Shown one piece after another: positions 20,001 to 32,500 of a stretch of DNA of 64,000 nt. Numbering within the stretch: the stretch's first letter is position 1; each line of letters opens with the position of its first letter. Under the pieces are notes generated by a model. It did no database searches and was not told the DNA's origin. It saw only the letters and a list, made by a program, of their open reading frames with translations. The DNA comes from Austropuccinia psidii (Eukaryota > Basidiomycota > Pucciniomycetes > Pucciniales > Sphaerophragmiaceae), in NCBI GenBank assembly GCA_023105745.1, contig JALGQZ010000005.1:806001-870000 (forward strand), given 5' to 3'. The position numbers were made by a program, and so were the translations under genes.

Positions 20001-22019
20001 GTTGGTGGTAGGGAATGTGAGCCTTTGAGATATGACCACATACCCAATAAGGTCACAAAAAAGACTCAGAATAAGTATACCTTTAAGATAATTATAATAA
20101 AATTACTTAGAATAATTATACATTAAAAATAATTACTTTAAAAATACAAAAATACCATAAATTGGTACAAAAATTGGTTTAACTTAAAAAACAATGAATC
20201 AACATGTGAAATAAATTATACCATTGGATTCCCTATGGTAAAATACACATATACCATTTTTATGGCATATCTGTAAAGTCAATATTTAATGAGTTATAAG
20301 GAATAATACCTTATAAAAACCATAAATCCTTATTTATTTTAAGAACCAATGAAACAACATGTGAAATAAATTGTACCATTGGCTTCCCCATGAAAATTCA
20401 CACATAAAACAATAAATGAGCTAATTCCCAAAGTTAATACTTAAGGAATTAACCTGAATATATGCACTTTTTTGGTCAACCCATATATTCAAGGATCATA
20501 GCTAATATCTCTTAAACTATACAATATAGAGTGATGAACCAAAAATAAAGTTACCACGTAATTACTGTAAGAACACAGATATAAACTTTATTTTACAAAT
20601 TATAACCAAGGTTAAAACCTATGATGAAATATTGATAAAAATCAACAGAGCTGTTGACCACTTTGTTGTGAAAGTGGTCCAAACTTCAAAAAAAGTACAC
20701 AGTTAGATTTTACTAGTTCATTCCTGAAGAATGATGTAATTCTTATTATTAAATTCAGGGTACAACCCCTTGAAATCATGGTTTGAAGTTTAAAATATTG
20801 AATTTCGACAGAAAAGATGAGTTACAAGGAAAATCATCAAAATTAGAGTTTTGATGATGTAATGAAAAGCTCTTGGCAGCATAATAAGGCTATGTCAGGC
20901 TATCATAATTCACTCTCTGAATTGCTGTAGTGTGTAAAACCTAAAAGTTATTAAAGATCAAAGTTTGAGCTTAAATTGAGCAGTTATGATCACCTACTGT
21001 AACCTTAAATTAAGTTTAACAATCATATGAGTGATAACATTGGTGAATAATATTAGTTCATGATTGAAACTAATAAAATCCACGAAATTTGGGGTTCTGC
21101 CAAGCCTCTGATGTCATCAAAATTAGAGTTATAGTGATAACTCTAAATAATGGTGTTATAATGATGTAATAATCCTCAAGCCTTAAAATATTGATCAATT
21201 CCAGTGGATATGATCAGTACACGTCTACTAGAAGCCTGTTGGACTCTAGGAGGGAGGTATTTACTATAAATAGAGCTATTTTTACTCTGTTTTCCCCACA
21301 GACGCATCAAAAACATTAAATCAATTAAACCAAAGGTAATTTCTTTATTCTTTATATATAAAACTATTATATTATTAAAGACCAAAGACCACTTTGTTAT
21401 AATCATCTATTCTGATGTGATTAAATCATTTATTTAATTGTTTTTGTTAAAAATCTCTCTAAAAACCCATTTCCACGTAAAAATCAAGAATATTAGTAAT
21501 TTTTCTTTATTTTTATTGTAAATACAATTTGGAAAGGTTGTATTTATATTTTTTGGCGTAAAATATTTCAAAACTATTATATTAAGTGTTAAAAGTAGGT
21601 TATTTTCTCTTATTATAGTAATTTTCTCTTTATTATTATTTTAATAATTCTTTAATTAATATAAATAGTATTTATATTAACTTATAACTTTAATATTGGT
21701 AATATTATTGTTATTAATTGTTTTTTATTAATAAAAAACAACTTTTTACGCCTTTATTATTTGTTTGTAACAATAATAAAGAGCCAGTAAATATATTAAT
21801 TATTTTATATTAATATATTTATCTTTATTATATTATATTTTATTATATAAATTATATTATTATATTTATTTAATAATATAACCATTTTACGCCACAATTA
21901 TAATAATTCTTTATTATTATAATTATTTTATCTTATTTATTTCATTCATAAGGACATCCATAGTACAATAAGTAAAATATTAGTAATTTTTACTTATTGT
22001 TTCATAGTCAAACCTTACA
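20001..22019 (+). mobile_element. Polypurine tract and 3' LTR of element E (LTR 20,016-22,019)
   Basis: GTTGGTGGTAGGGAA precedes TGTGAGCCTTTGAG; the LTR ends AAACCTTACA at 22,019, giving 2,004 bp. It shares termini and the CACATACCC-type block with LTR C but is otherwise diverged, so E is a sister family. A TATA box (ACTATAAATAGAGC) lies near 21,263. It abuts C' pol sequence at 22,020, so E inserted into the C' RT gene; the left side of C' is not found on the other side of E. Confidence 0.85.
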
Positions 22020-25000
22020 AAAGGGCATCCTCAAGTATTCATACACTCCACAATGAAAAATAACTCGAAAGTATTTTCTTGCTCTTGGTGTCACCACATT
22101 TTGATGGAATCCTTTAAGGGCATCCATAGTGGTTATATACACTGCTTGAGATATTTGAGTAAGGGCAATTTGGATTTTTGGTATTGGGTATCTGTATGGA
22201 ACAGTGTAAGTGTTCAGAGCTCTCAAGTCCCCAACCATTCTGGATTTTCCATTATGCCATTCCAATATGACTGGTGTAGTTATTTCTACTTCTTCATTGT
22301 GGCCTACTTTTCTTATTACACCAAGGTCCAGAAGTTCTTTGATATGAATTTCTAGAGCTTCCCTTGATTTTGGACTTGCTGGATATGCAGGTCTTCTTAA
22401 GAGTGGTGGATAAGGTCTCTCAATGTTAAGAATGATGTCAATTTCATGACCAATAATTTCTCCTAGAGGTTATTTGTCTGAAGAAAATGCTCCTCTGTGG
22501 TCATACAAAAGGGAAGAAAGTTCATTTTCTTGTTTATCAGTCAGATGAAGGCTTATTTAAGCCTCATTTAACTGCTCAGACTTGAATTTCTCTAACTCTA
22601 AGCTGACTTGTGAGACTTTGTTTACTTTAATTTGTCTTGTAAATGGTAAAAAGGCAAATTTTTGGCGCTTATTGTCTCCAATAGTAAAGTATCTGTCTTT
22701 GTTGTCAGGCAAATCTATCCCATACATGATTAAATAGTCATTTCCCAATATAAAATGGCTACTAGAGCAATTTTCCATAACAAAAAATTCAACTGTGATT
22801 CTTAAATTCCCATTTATGTGTGGGAATATGACATTGGTCCCAAAAATTCCTAATGCTTTCATTGGATTACGTGCACTTTTGAATTTTATACCATCAATTG
22901 GTAACAATTGGTCTTCAAAACTTGGTACACAAGTCTTAAGAAAAGATTTTCCAACACAAGAGCAGAAGGCTCCTGGTTCAAGCAAAAGCTTGGTGGGCTT
23001 GTTCTCAATCACCACTTCTGTTATACAGGAGTTACCAGCTGTATAAACTTTTCCCCTGTTTGGTTTTGTTTTCATAAGTTGTGAATCTTGAACTTTTGAT
23101 AAATCAAGTTGACCATTTCTCAATTGTGGCAAGTGGAAATATGATTCCATGATGTCAAAAGTGGCATTGATATTTTCTACATCTTTTGAAGATTCAGAAA
23201 ATATTGATGACTTACCATCTGAATTGTCTTCAATTATGTCATCTTTTTCAACATCAGGTTCCTTTTAAATATGAATTTCATTGATTTTTTCCTTCTTTGG
23301 ACATGTATTGGCTAAATGGGTGGTGCTTTGGCAAATATGGCACTTTCTGACTGTATATGCAGATTTATACTGAATATTATTAGAATTTTCTTTGGGGTTT
23401 TTGTCCACAGAATCTTTCCAAGGTGTATTAAGCCTTGTTTTGAGATTCACCCTACTAGAACCAATTTTGGTTCTGGTGGTTACTTCTTCTGATATATTGA
23501 TAATATCCTCTGCTGAAGATTGTTCAGTAGTCCTGCTTTTGACAGCATGCTCTAAGTCACCTCCACATTGTCTCAGAATTTTTCTATGGATCATAAATTC
23601 TGACATGTCAGGATATGATGCTGTTAATCTGTCTTTTTGTTGGCAAAACCATGGTGAAGCTTTGTATTTATCAGCATTAAATTTGGCAGATTCAAAGGCT
23701 GTTTCAACTTTAAACCTCCAAGCATCATTTGCCCATTTGTTGATGATTTGGGCTTTCCACCAAGTCCAACTCTGGTGTCCATGTGCTTGTCTTATTTTGA
23801 TTTACCATCTGTGAGCTGATTTGGTAAACAAAGTGTTAAATCTGGCTGTTACCAATCTGTCTGGCAATTCAAAATCCTCTTTGATCATGTCAATACCTCT
23901 AATGAATTCCATATTGTCATACTCTCCTTCACCACTGAAGTGAGGCCATTCTTTAGGTTTTGGAACTTCTTTCAAGAGTGCTTGGCCCATTGATGGTTCT
24001 AAGTTATGAAAAGAAGTAGAAAATTCATTTTTTAACAGTGAATTTTCAATATCCAATACTTGTGGATTGAAAATCCTTGCATCTTCATTTTGATTCAGAA
24101 GTGTAGACATTCTTGGTAAAGTGTTTCGCAGTTGTTCAATATCATTCATTTTACTGTTGTTACACCTTTGTGAATTTCTTAATTCATGTTGCAAGTTTTG
24201 TATAGAGCTTATGACATTCTTTTTATGATAATCCTCTTTATATGTTAGCTCATTCTATAATTCTGTTTGTTTAGTATTATCAGATATAACTTCATTTAAC
24301 TTCATTGTTAATTTTGATAATTCCTCTCTTGAGGTATCAAAATGCTTTTTCAGGGCAACTAGATTTGTCTTTACTTCAGCAAATGATTTTGAAATATCAT
24401 CAAGAGCTTTTTTATTATCTTCTTTGATAGTACTTATGGCTTGTTTTATTCTTGTTTCAATTATGTCATCAATATTGAATTTAGAATATTTGTCTGTTAA
24501 TTCTTTAATAATGGCAGATTGTTCATTTATCTTAATGCCAAAAGAATTATCATTATTGGAAGTTTTGATTGTTCTTAAAACTATTTCAAAGCATTTAAGT
24601 GTATCATATATTTGGCTCAGAATCAAGTTATCTGTCTTACGATTGTCACAAATTGATTTATTTTTATCAGAAAGATGACTTTCTTTTGTAATTCCATCAT
24701 GGTTCTGGCCATCTGAAATACATTTTCCATGGCATCCTGTAGCCCTGGCTGTAAGATTTTGGGGCTGGTGCCTTCCCTTTGCCCTTGTTTGGAGTTTGTG
24801 GCTGCTTTTTCACGTTGGAATTGCTGCTGCTGGCTACCGGGGCTGTCTTTGGCACTAGTTTGGGTGGTGGAGGGTTGTTTTTCCTCCATTCTAGTGTCAA
24901 AAGCATCATGTTTTTCTTCTCCATCAATGGATGCCATCCATTGAGAAATTTGCAAGTATTGGGATGGCCCAGGAATTTTCTCACAGTCAGGTATGAATTC

Positions 25001-25564
25001 ATGCAATTCTTCCACAGGTCTGCAAGGATCTGGTACTCCTTGAACTGAAGTGCATTGTTGTATGCACCATGGCTGGCTTTATATATGTCCACTGAGGCTT
25101 GTTGTGGTGGTGTAAGCTCTTTTTGAAGGTAAAATGGTATTATCAGCTTCAGAATGACCCATTTTAGTTGATTGGAAGTCATCTACTGACCCTTTTCCTT
25201 CTGTAACTGATTGGCCTCTGCCATAATCACGTCTATTACCTTTCTGGGAGCTGCTTGAGGGGTTATAGATGGCTCCTGATCTGGTTGAAGGCATAATTAT
25301 GGTTAAAAAGGCTCGAAGTAGTAATTTTACGTCAAAAAACCTACTCTTGGCCAAATCTTTGGCTTTCTGAAGAGTATTACTTATTTCCAAGTTGACTAAT
25401 TCAGAAGAAATTGGCTCTGGTTGAATATTCTGAGTCACAATAATGGTACTATTATGATCAGAATTAACAGTACTGGCAGGAATAATGCTGGTTACTGTTG
25501 AGGCTGTTTCAATGTTTTCTTGTCTTACCACGTTGTCAGAGACTAAAATTAATGAAAAAACCAA
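22020..25564 (-). pseudogene. Element C' Gag-Pol, inverted, truncated and decayed
   Basis: Reads right to left and matches element C closely: MPSTRSGAIYNPSSSSQKG near 25,290, the overlapping Gag frames, coiled coil, Gag core (WPHFSGEGEYDNMEFI), zinc knuckle CHICQSTTHLANTC, protease and the start of RT as far as MPF at 22,020, where LTR E cuts it. Several frameshifts and stops break it; about 100 bp of Gag is deleted near 24,680; the protease aspartate codon is glutamate (LLLEPGAFC). It is still useful because it shows which C features are ancestral: at the C amber codon C' has GAG, although C' has its own TAA a few codons later. Confidence 0.9.
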
Positions 25565-25748
25565 TTAATTAAGTAAAAAAAGAATATTTCAAAAAAGAAA
25601 TTAAAATACAAGCCTCACTTATAATATTAAAAAATTATTTTTTTATTGATTTTTTTGAATTATAACTATTTTTGATATGTTTTTAAATTTTTCAATATAA
25701 GAAAGATAATTTAAAAAGAGTAAAAAAATATGTCACAGGTAAAATATC

Positions 25749-25763
25749 ATGGCTGGGCCCCCA
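25749..25763 (-). promoter_or_regulatory. Primer-binding site of element C'
   Basis: Reverse complement of TGGGGGCCCAGCC, two bases inside the C' LTR end, matching element C. Confidence 0.75.
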
Positions 25764-26596
25764 AATGTAAGGTGTGGATATGAAAATTTGATTAAAAATC
25801 AAGTACTTTTCCTGTCCTCAAAATCTTTATAAGCTAAAAAATCAATTCAAAATAGTAAAAAATAGTATTTTAAGAGAAAACACGCCAATTTTATTGTTTA
25901 TAATTTTATTAGTATAAAATAATAATATTATAAAGATTTATTGTTTTACCAACAATAAAAATTTATCCAAAAATACTCTACAAGAGATATTTAAGGCTAA
26001 AAAAAAATTTCTTCAAGAGCAATTTCAATTGGAATTAATTGAACAAAGAACTGCAAGCGATTAATTAAAGAACCAAGTCTCCAAAGAGAATATTAAAGAG
26101 AAAACATGCCAAAAAGGGACCAGAGTGAATTTGGAAACAAAGTGACAAAGTTTACAGTGATGAAAGATTCTTTAATCCACTTTTGGGGAGGTTCAGGGGT
26201 AAAACTGATTATAAGAGTTACAAACAATGATTATAATGATTTTTTCACGTGGCTAAAAGGATTGAAATGATTTAAAAATTGTGGTTTGGAATCTATTATT
26301 GATTGGTTTAACAGTGTTTAAACTAATTATAAAAGGAAAAGATTCTAACATGAAGATAAAGTGGGGCAAAGAAGACATTCTTTTATAGCCATCAATTCTC
26401 TTACTAAAAAAGTAAAATTTACTCTTGTAAGTCGTGAAAAACACCCAACAACAGAAAAGCCAATTATGGCATCATTGAACCCTAGTTTAGACCAAAAAAG
26501 GGGTGGTTTAAGCCATTTTAGACGCTTAAATAAGCCATTACTATAGCAATACCTGGTCTAGAGCCTTCAAAACACATCAGAATGTTTGTAAGAGAC

Positions 26597-27332
26597 TGTC
26601 ACAGCCAAGGAGGCAGGGGCATTACCAATCATATTCAACAAGCATTACTTCATTGATACCCCTCAAAACCCAATCAGCAAGGGGGTTTCATTCAACATTC
26701 TCCAAATACAGTTTTCAGACCTCAATACAGTTTCATACAGGCAAGACCCAAATACAGGATTCACCAAATACAGGCCTGTAATCAATACAGGCGCAAATAC
26801 CTGTATTAGCTGTATAACCTGTATTGGATTCACCAATACAGGATTCAATCCCACATCCAACTTCTTCCAGCATACAGACAAGTATCTCAGCACTCAAACT
26901 CCAAGGCTGGTATTTCTCACATATACCAGCCCCTCTTCACCCACCTGGGGGTTTTTCCCCCAGTTAATTAAAATATTGGATTTATTATTTAATATTATTT
27001 TATTTCTCACTAAGGAATATTATTTTATTATTTATTAAGTTAGTCTTTGCCTTCCCTCACCTGTTCAGTAGAGTCCTGGTGGCCATATCCTTTATTAATC
27101 CTTTTCTCTTTTCTGAACAGGTTGAAACAGTGGTACAGGATTATTTGTGGTTGGCTCTTTATTATTGCTTTTGTTTTCCTCTCATATCTTTTAACTCTTA
27201 TTATTTTATGACTAGGAAATTATTATTGTATTTCATTACTCTTATCATTTGAGTATTCCTTCTGAGCCCTCCATAAGTAAGTCTGTTCACTGAGTGCCAG
27301 GCCCTCTTCATTTTAAAAGAGCCCCTGTGACA
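26597..27332 (+). mobile_element. 5' LTR of element B
   Basis: Starts TGTCACAGCC and ends CCCTGTGACA. Positions 26,700-26,860 are packed with about ten AATACAG or CTGTATT words in both directions. CACATATACCAGCC at 26,918 and a CTGGGGG/CCCCCAG hairpin at 26,945-26,963 are shared with LTR A in its sense orientation, and probably mark the core promoter and 5' end of the transcript. Confidence 0.93.
26945..26975 (+). promoter_or_regulatory. LTR hairpin and candidate self-primer of element B
   Basis: CTGGGGG, a T5 loop and CCCCCAG form a perfect 7-bp hairpin. Directly after it, GTTAATTAAAATA (26,963-26,975) is the exact reverse complement of TATTTTAATTAAC at 27,334-27,346, one base after the LTR, where a primer-binding site belongs. 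Confidence 0.55.
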
Positions 27333-27333
27333 T

Positions 27334-27346
27334 TATTTTAATTAAC
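27334..27346 (+). promoter_or_regulatory. Putative self-complementary primer-binding site of element B
   Basis: No TGG-type tRNA site follows the LTR. Instead 13 bases complementary to the LTR site at 26,963-26,975 occupy the primer position, as in self-primed Tf1-like retrotransposons. Both sites are A/T-rich, so chance cannot be excluded. Confidence 0.5.
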
Positions 27347-28115
27347 TCATAATTGCTTCTTTTTTTCTTTCTAACATTTTATTCATTTCTCTCATTCTTC
27401 AATTATGATCTTTTCATGATTTTATGATTTTTATGATTTTTATGATTTTTCTCTCTCATCAATTTTCATCTCATTCATTTCATTCAAATGAAAATTGATT
27501 CTCTTTCTCATTTCAAAAATTCTGCTGACCATTTCACTTTATTCTTTATCATTCTAATTTCTCTTTTTGTCTGAATTCAGGTTTTTATCAGGTTATTTGA
27601 GTGGAATTATTTGGGTTAATTGATTCATCATTCAGGGATTTTATTGATTTGGGGTATTCAGTGATTTTGGTTTTGAAATTTCTCAAATTTATTGATTGAT
27701 TCCTCAAGACATTGATTTCACCTCAAGACTTTGATTTGACTTTGATTGATTTGATTGATTGACTTGATTTGATCCCTCAAGATAGCTGATTTATCCTCAA
27801 GATTTGATTTGATTTATTGATTTGAATTTGATTCCTCAAGAAAATTGAATTGATTTTGAAGATATTGATTGAATTCCTCAAGACTTAATTGATTTGATTT
27901 TGAATTTACTTGATTTACTTGATTTGACTTATTGATTGAAATTGATTATTCATAAGAATTTGACTTTGTCATCTTCACTCTTCAAGATTTATTCATATTG
28001 ATTCACTTCAAGATTATTGATTGATCTCTCAAGTTCATCAAGATTCTAATTTGATTGTTTTGGTCAAGCCTTATTTTATTCAAAGTATCATCAAGTTTTT
28101 ATTCATTCTACTTTC
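27347..28115 (+). repeat. T-rich leader of element B with TTGATT repeats
   Basis: Contains TATGATTTT iterations near 27,416-27,450 and many CCTCAAGA and TTGATTTGATT units from 27,600 to 28,060. No gene. Several upstream ATGs exist, so ribosomes may reach gag by a route other than simple scanning. Confidence 0.75.
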
Positions 28116-29477
28116 ATGATGCCAGCTCAGCATAGCCCACCAGCAAAGAATACAAGATCCCAGAGACATCAAGCTGTTCTCACTCCTACACCAAGGGCTC
28201 CTCTTGACCGCACACCATCAGTTCATCAACTGAGTGCAAATTTAGACAGAGGACCACCAATGGAAGGAGCAGCACCCTCCAGAAGAGGAGGTGTGAAGTC
28301 TAGAAGATCAAGATCATTCTCTGGACTATTGGGTGGTTATCCTGGTGTTTCTAAAGGGCCTAGAAGTAGATTGGGGGAAGCTGAAGATGAGGAGGGGGAG
28401 GATTCTGTGGAAGAGGAATAATCTGAGGAGACTGAAGTGGCAGCTGCCTTGGCAGGTGCTCCTGAAGCTCCTGAGGCTCCAAATCTAGCCCTTTCTAATC
28501 AACCCTCTGTCTCTCAAGCTGAACCAAATTTCCTCAAGATGATGGAGAAAATGACTCAGTTTATGGGACAACTCACTCAAGCAGTTGCCCCAAGGGACAC
28601 TTCAAAAGTCCCTGCATTCAAGACTCCATCAATGAAGGCACCTGATTCTTTTGATGGTACTAAAGCTCATAAATTGAGAGGATTCATTCAATCCTGTCAA
28701 TTAATCTTTCATAATGACCCAGCAAACTTCTTCTCTGACAGAAAGAAGGTGCTTTACTCAGCTTCTTTTCTTACTGGTAGAGCTGGCAAATGGATTGAAC
28801 CTTACCTCTCAAATATCCCCAATGAAGACCCTTCTTATCTCCTCAATAAGTGGCAGTTGTTTGAAACCCAGTTATTCACTCTGTTTGGTGATCCCAATGA
28901 AGTCAGAAAAGCTGAACAAGAGTTGGAAAATTTGAGGATGAGGGAAAGTGGTCAAGTTTCCTTGTACATAGCTGATTTCAGAAATTTAATGTCAAGAATT
29001 GGAGACTGGGGGGAAAGGGCCTATATTCATGTGTATAGAAGAGGCTTGGCATCAAAATTGTTGGACCAATTGGCTTCTCACCCTGGAACTTTTGATAGTC
29101 TTCAAGAACTCATGGATATCACCTTGGAATTAGATACCAGGTACCATGAGAGGCAGAAGGAAAAGGGAAGTCATGAAGAGAAGAAGGATCCAATCAGTGG
29201 ATCCAACTCCTCCAAGCCTCCTCAAAGTTCATCATCAAAGAAGCCTTATCACAAGAAGAATAAGAAGGGGAAGAATTTTCAAGTGTCCAAAGACAAGCCT
29301 CATGCTGCTCTCCTCAATAAGGACAACAAATTAATTGGTTCTGAAAAGGAGAGGAGGATTAAAGAAGGCTTGTGCAATTATTGTGGTGGTAAACACCCAT
29401 TTGAAAAATGCTTCAAGGGGCCTGAAAATAGGCAAGGGTCATCAAAAGGCTTCCCTAGCAAGCAGGGAAAAGCCTGA
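28116..29477 (+). pseudogene. Element B Gag
   Basis: Starts at the tandem ATGs at 28,116/28,119 (MMPAQHSPPAKNTRS). An S/R-rich N-terminus with an acidic patch leads to a TAA at 28,419-28,421, after which the same frame stays open to TGA at 29,475. The central part is a retrotransposon Gag domain (DSFDGTKAHKLRGFIQSC, GRAGKWIEPYL, LFGDPNEVRKAEQEL). A lysine-rich stretch and a zinc knuckle CNYCGGKHPFEKC (CX2CX3HX4C) bind RNA at the C-terminus. The frame ends SKQGKA, and the codons CAG GGA AAA of that tail form a slippery heptamer. The TAA makes this copy unable to give full-length Gag unless bypassed. Confidence 0.88.
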
Positions 29478-29510
29478 GTGGGAATCATGATGTGTTCAAT
29501 GATTCTCACT
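29465..29510 (+). promoter_or_regulatory. -1 ribosomal frameshift signal between gag and pol of element B
   Basis: In the Gag frame, CA-G-GGA-AAA places the heptamer GGGAAAA (29,465-29,471) in the X-XXY-YYZ register. After a 5-nt spacer, AGTGGGAATCAT (29,477-29,488) pairs with ATGATTCTCACT (29,499-29,510) over 12 bp with one G-U and a 10-nt loop. The Gag stop (29,475-29,477) is two codons downstream, and the protease-Pol frame is exactly -1 and open through this point. All four requirements of eukaryotic -1 frameshifting are met. Confidence 0.85.
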
Positions 29511-32500
29511 TATTTCCTTCAAGAGCACAATTGTGCACTCTGAATACTAGTGTCAAGAAATCTTTAAAATTTCTTATTTTTTCTTCAATCTCTGATATTT
29601 TTTATAGTATTCTCATTGATTCTGGTGCTACAAACTCCTTTATTGCAAAGAATTTTGTTCTCAAGTACTCATTGACCATGTCAGAGCTCCCTGAAAAGAT
29701 TCCTCTTTTCATTCTGGATTCTAATGAATCCACTTCCCTGTTCATCACCCATTATACCAAGTGGGTTGTTGATTTACCTTCCTTCCCAAGCTTTGAATGG
29801 GATTTCTTTATCATAGATTAACCCAAGGGAGAAGACCTAATATTGGGCTATGATTTTCTTTACCATTTTAATCCCATTATTTATTGGAAAAATGGATTGA
29901 TCACCTATGATTCTAGTCATAAGGATTCTAGTGGTATTATTTCTTCTACTAGTAATGACCTTTCCACTGCTGTCAACAGTGTTGCTCTGGTTGGTGAACT
30001 TAAGACACCTTCCCTTCCTCCTTCTGTCCATAACCCCTCCATTTTTCCCTCTCAGTCATTACTTCCATTAAGAGATGAAGTCTTCAAAGAGATAAAAGAT
30101 GTTGGAGAAGATGTTGCTATATCTTCACTTCATCTCTTTCAAGGGGATATGGACCTTCCACCTTTATCTTTTCATGCCTCCCTGGAGGAGCAGTGGGATG
30201 AGGAGGAAGAGCCAGAAGAGATTGAAACTGTGCTGAAGGTAGTCCCTCCTGTTTATCACAAATATTTGGATGTATTCTCCAAAGTGAAAGCAGAGAAACT
30301 TCCTCCACACCGTGCCTGTGATCATCATATTGAACTGGAGGGTCTTCTACCTCCAGTTGGTGTTATCTACTCTTTATCAAAGAATGAGTCAGAAACACTG
30401 CGGGCCTACATTTCAGAGAATGTAGAGAAAGTTTTCATCAGACCAAGCTCCTCCTCAACAGGAGCACCTGTCCTTTTTGTTAAGAAAAAGGATGGTGGTT
30501 TTTGTTTGTGTCTTGACTACCACAAACTTAATGCTGTCACTAGGAAGAACAGGTATCCTGTTCCTCCAATGAACAAGCTTCTTACTGTATTCAACAGTGC
30601 TAATATCTTCTCCAAGATAGATCTGCGTGGTGCTTATAATCTCCTGAGAATTAAAGAGGGGGATGAGCATTTAACTGCCTTTAGAACCAAATATGGTAGT
30701 TATGAGTATTTAGTTATGCCATTTGGCTTAACCAATGCTCCAGCTTCATTCCAAAATCTTGTGAATGATATCTTTGCAGATTATTTGGATATTTTTGTTG
30801 TAGTGTACTTAGATGATATTATGGTCTTATCTAGCTCTTTGGATGAACATGTTAAACATGTGGCCTCTGTTCTCCAAAGACTGAGAGACAATAATTTGTT
30901 TGCTAAAGCCTCAAAGTGTGTATTCCATGCCTCAAGTGTGGAATACTTGGGCTATGTTGTTTCAAATTATGGCCTCAAGATGGATTCTTCAAAGGTTCAA
31001 CAAATCCTCAATTGGCCTCAGACCAAGAAAATCAAGGCCCTCCAATTCTTTCTTGGCTTTGCCAACTTTTATGGTCTTTTCATTAAAAATTATTACAAAA
31101 AAATCTCTTCTCTCACTTCCCTCCTTAAAAAAGATTCTCCCTTTATCTTCAATGAGGAAGCTCTTAGTCAGTTTCAAATACTCAAAGAAGCTTTCACCAG
31201 TGCTCCTATTCTCTCTCATTTTAATCCTTCTCTACCAACTATTGTAGAGACTGCTGCTTCTGCTTATGCCTTGGGTGCTGTACTGAGTCAGGTGAATGAC
31301 TCAGGAAAGCATCCCATTGCATTTGATAGTCGCAAGCTCTTACCAGCTGAACTCAACTATGAAATTCATGACAAGGAACTCCTTGGCATAGTTTGGGCTC
31401 TCAAGCGCTGGAGAGCTTTTCTCCTTTCTCTTTCTGATTCCTTTGAGGTCTTGACAGACCATTTTTCCCTTCAGTATTTTATTTCCTCTAAAGTCCTTAC
31501 TCGTCGCCAAGCCCGTTGGGCAGAATTTCTATCTGAATTCCACTTCATCATCACTTACCACCCAGGCAGGCTGGCCACTTTACCAGATTCCTTGTCACGT
31601 CGGGATGACGTGTACCCAGAGAGGGGGGTGGATTTCATCAGCAAGAATCGTCAAAAGTTTCATCAAGTTCTCAAGCAAAATGAAATTCAAGAGTCAATAT
31701 TCTTTTCAATAAAAGTTGATGTTTTTCAGATGTAGTTGATCAAATTCAAAGACAAGTATGGCAAGACAAATATTATAAGGAAATCCTCAAGAAATTAGCA
31801 AGAGGAGAATCAGTCCCAGACTATTCTCTTGAACCTCAAGCAAAATTATTATTGTTCAAAGATAGAGTAGTCATTCCAAGAAATCATGAAATTCAATTGG
31901 ACATTCTTCAAAAGCATCATGACTCACCGTTGGCTGGCCATCCTGGCCAGGAGAAGACCCTCAAGCTCATCAAGAGGGATTTTTATTGGGCTGGCATGAA
32001 TCAAATCATCAAGGACTATGTGTCCTCATGTCAGCAATGTTCAAGAAACAAGAACATTCACCATAAGAAGTTTGGATTACTCAAGCCTCTTCAAATTCCA
32101 TCTGGTCCTTGGAATTCTTTATCAATGGACTTTATCACTCAATTGCCCTTGTCAAGCAACTTTGATTCAATTTTAGTAGTTGTAGACAGATTTTCAAAAA
32201 TGGAAATATTTATTCCAACTTATTCAACAATCACTGTTTTGGACTTAGCTTAAATATTCATTAATAATGTCTTTTCCAAACATGGTCTTCCAATCAGTAT
32301 TGTTAGTGATAGAGGTTCATTATTTGTTTCATCATTTTGGACTCAATTGTGTAAGCAGCTCAAGATGTCAAGAGATCTTTCAACTGCCTTTCACTCTGAA
32401 GCAGATGCACAGACAGAGAGGGTAAATCAGATTCTAGAACAGTATCTTTGGATGTATGTCAGTTACCATCAAGATGACTGGCACATCTGGCTCCCTCTGG

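Noticed and set aside
22053..22355. Plus-strand 100-codon frame, with a twin at 9,190-9,492 on the minus strand
   Set aside because: It is the complement of conserved RT sequence in C and C'; retention in both reflects selection on RT.
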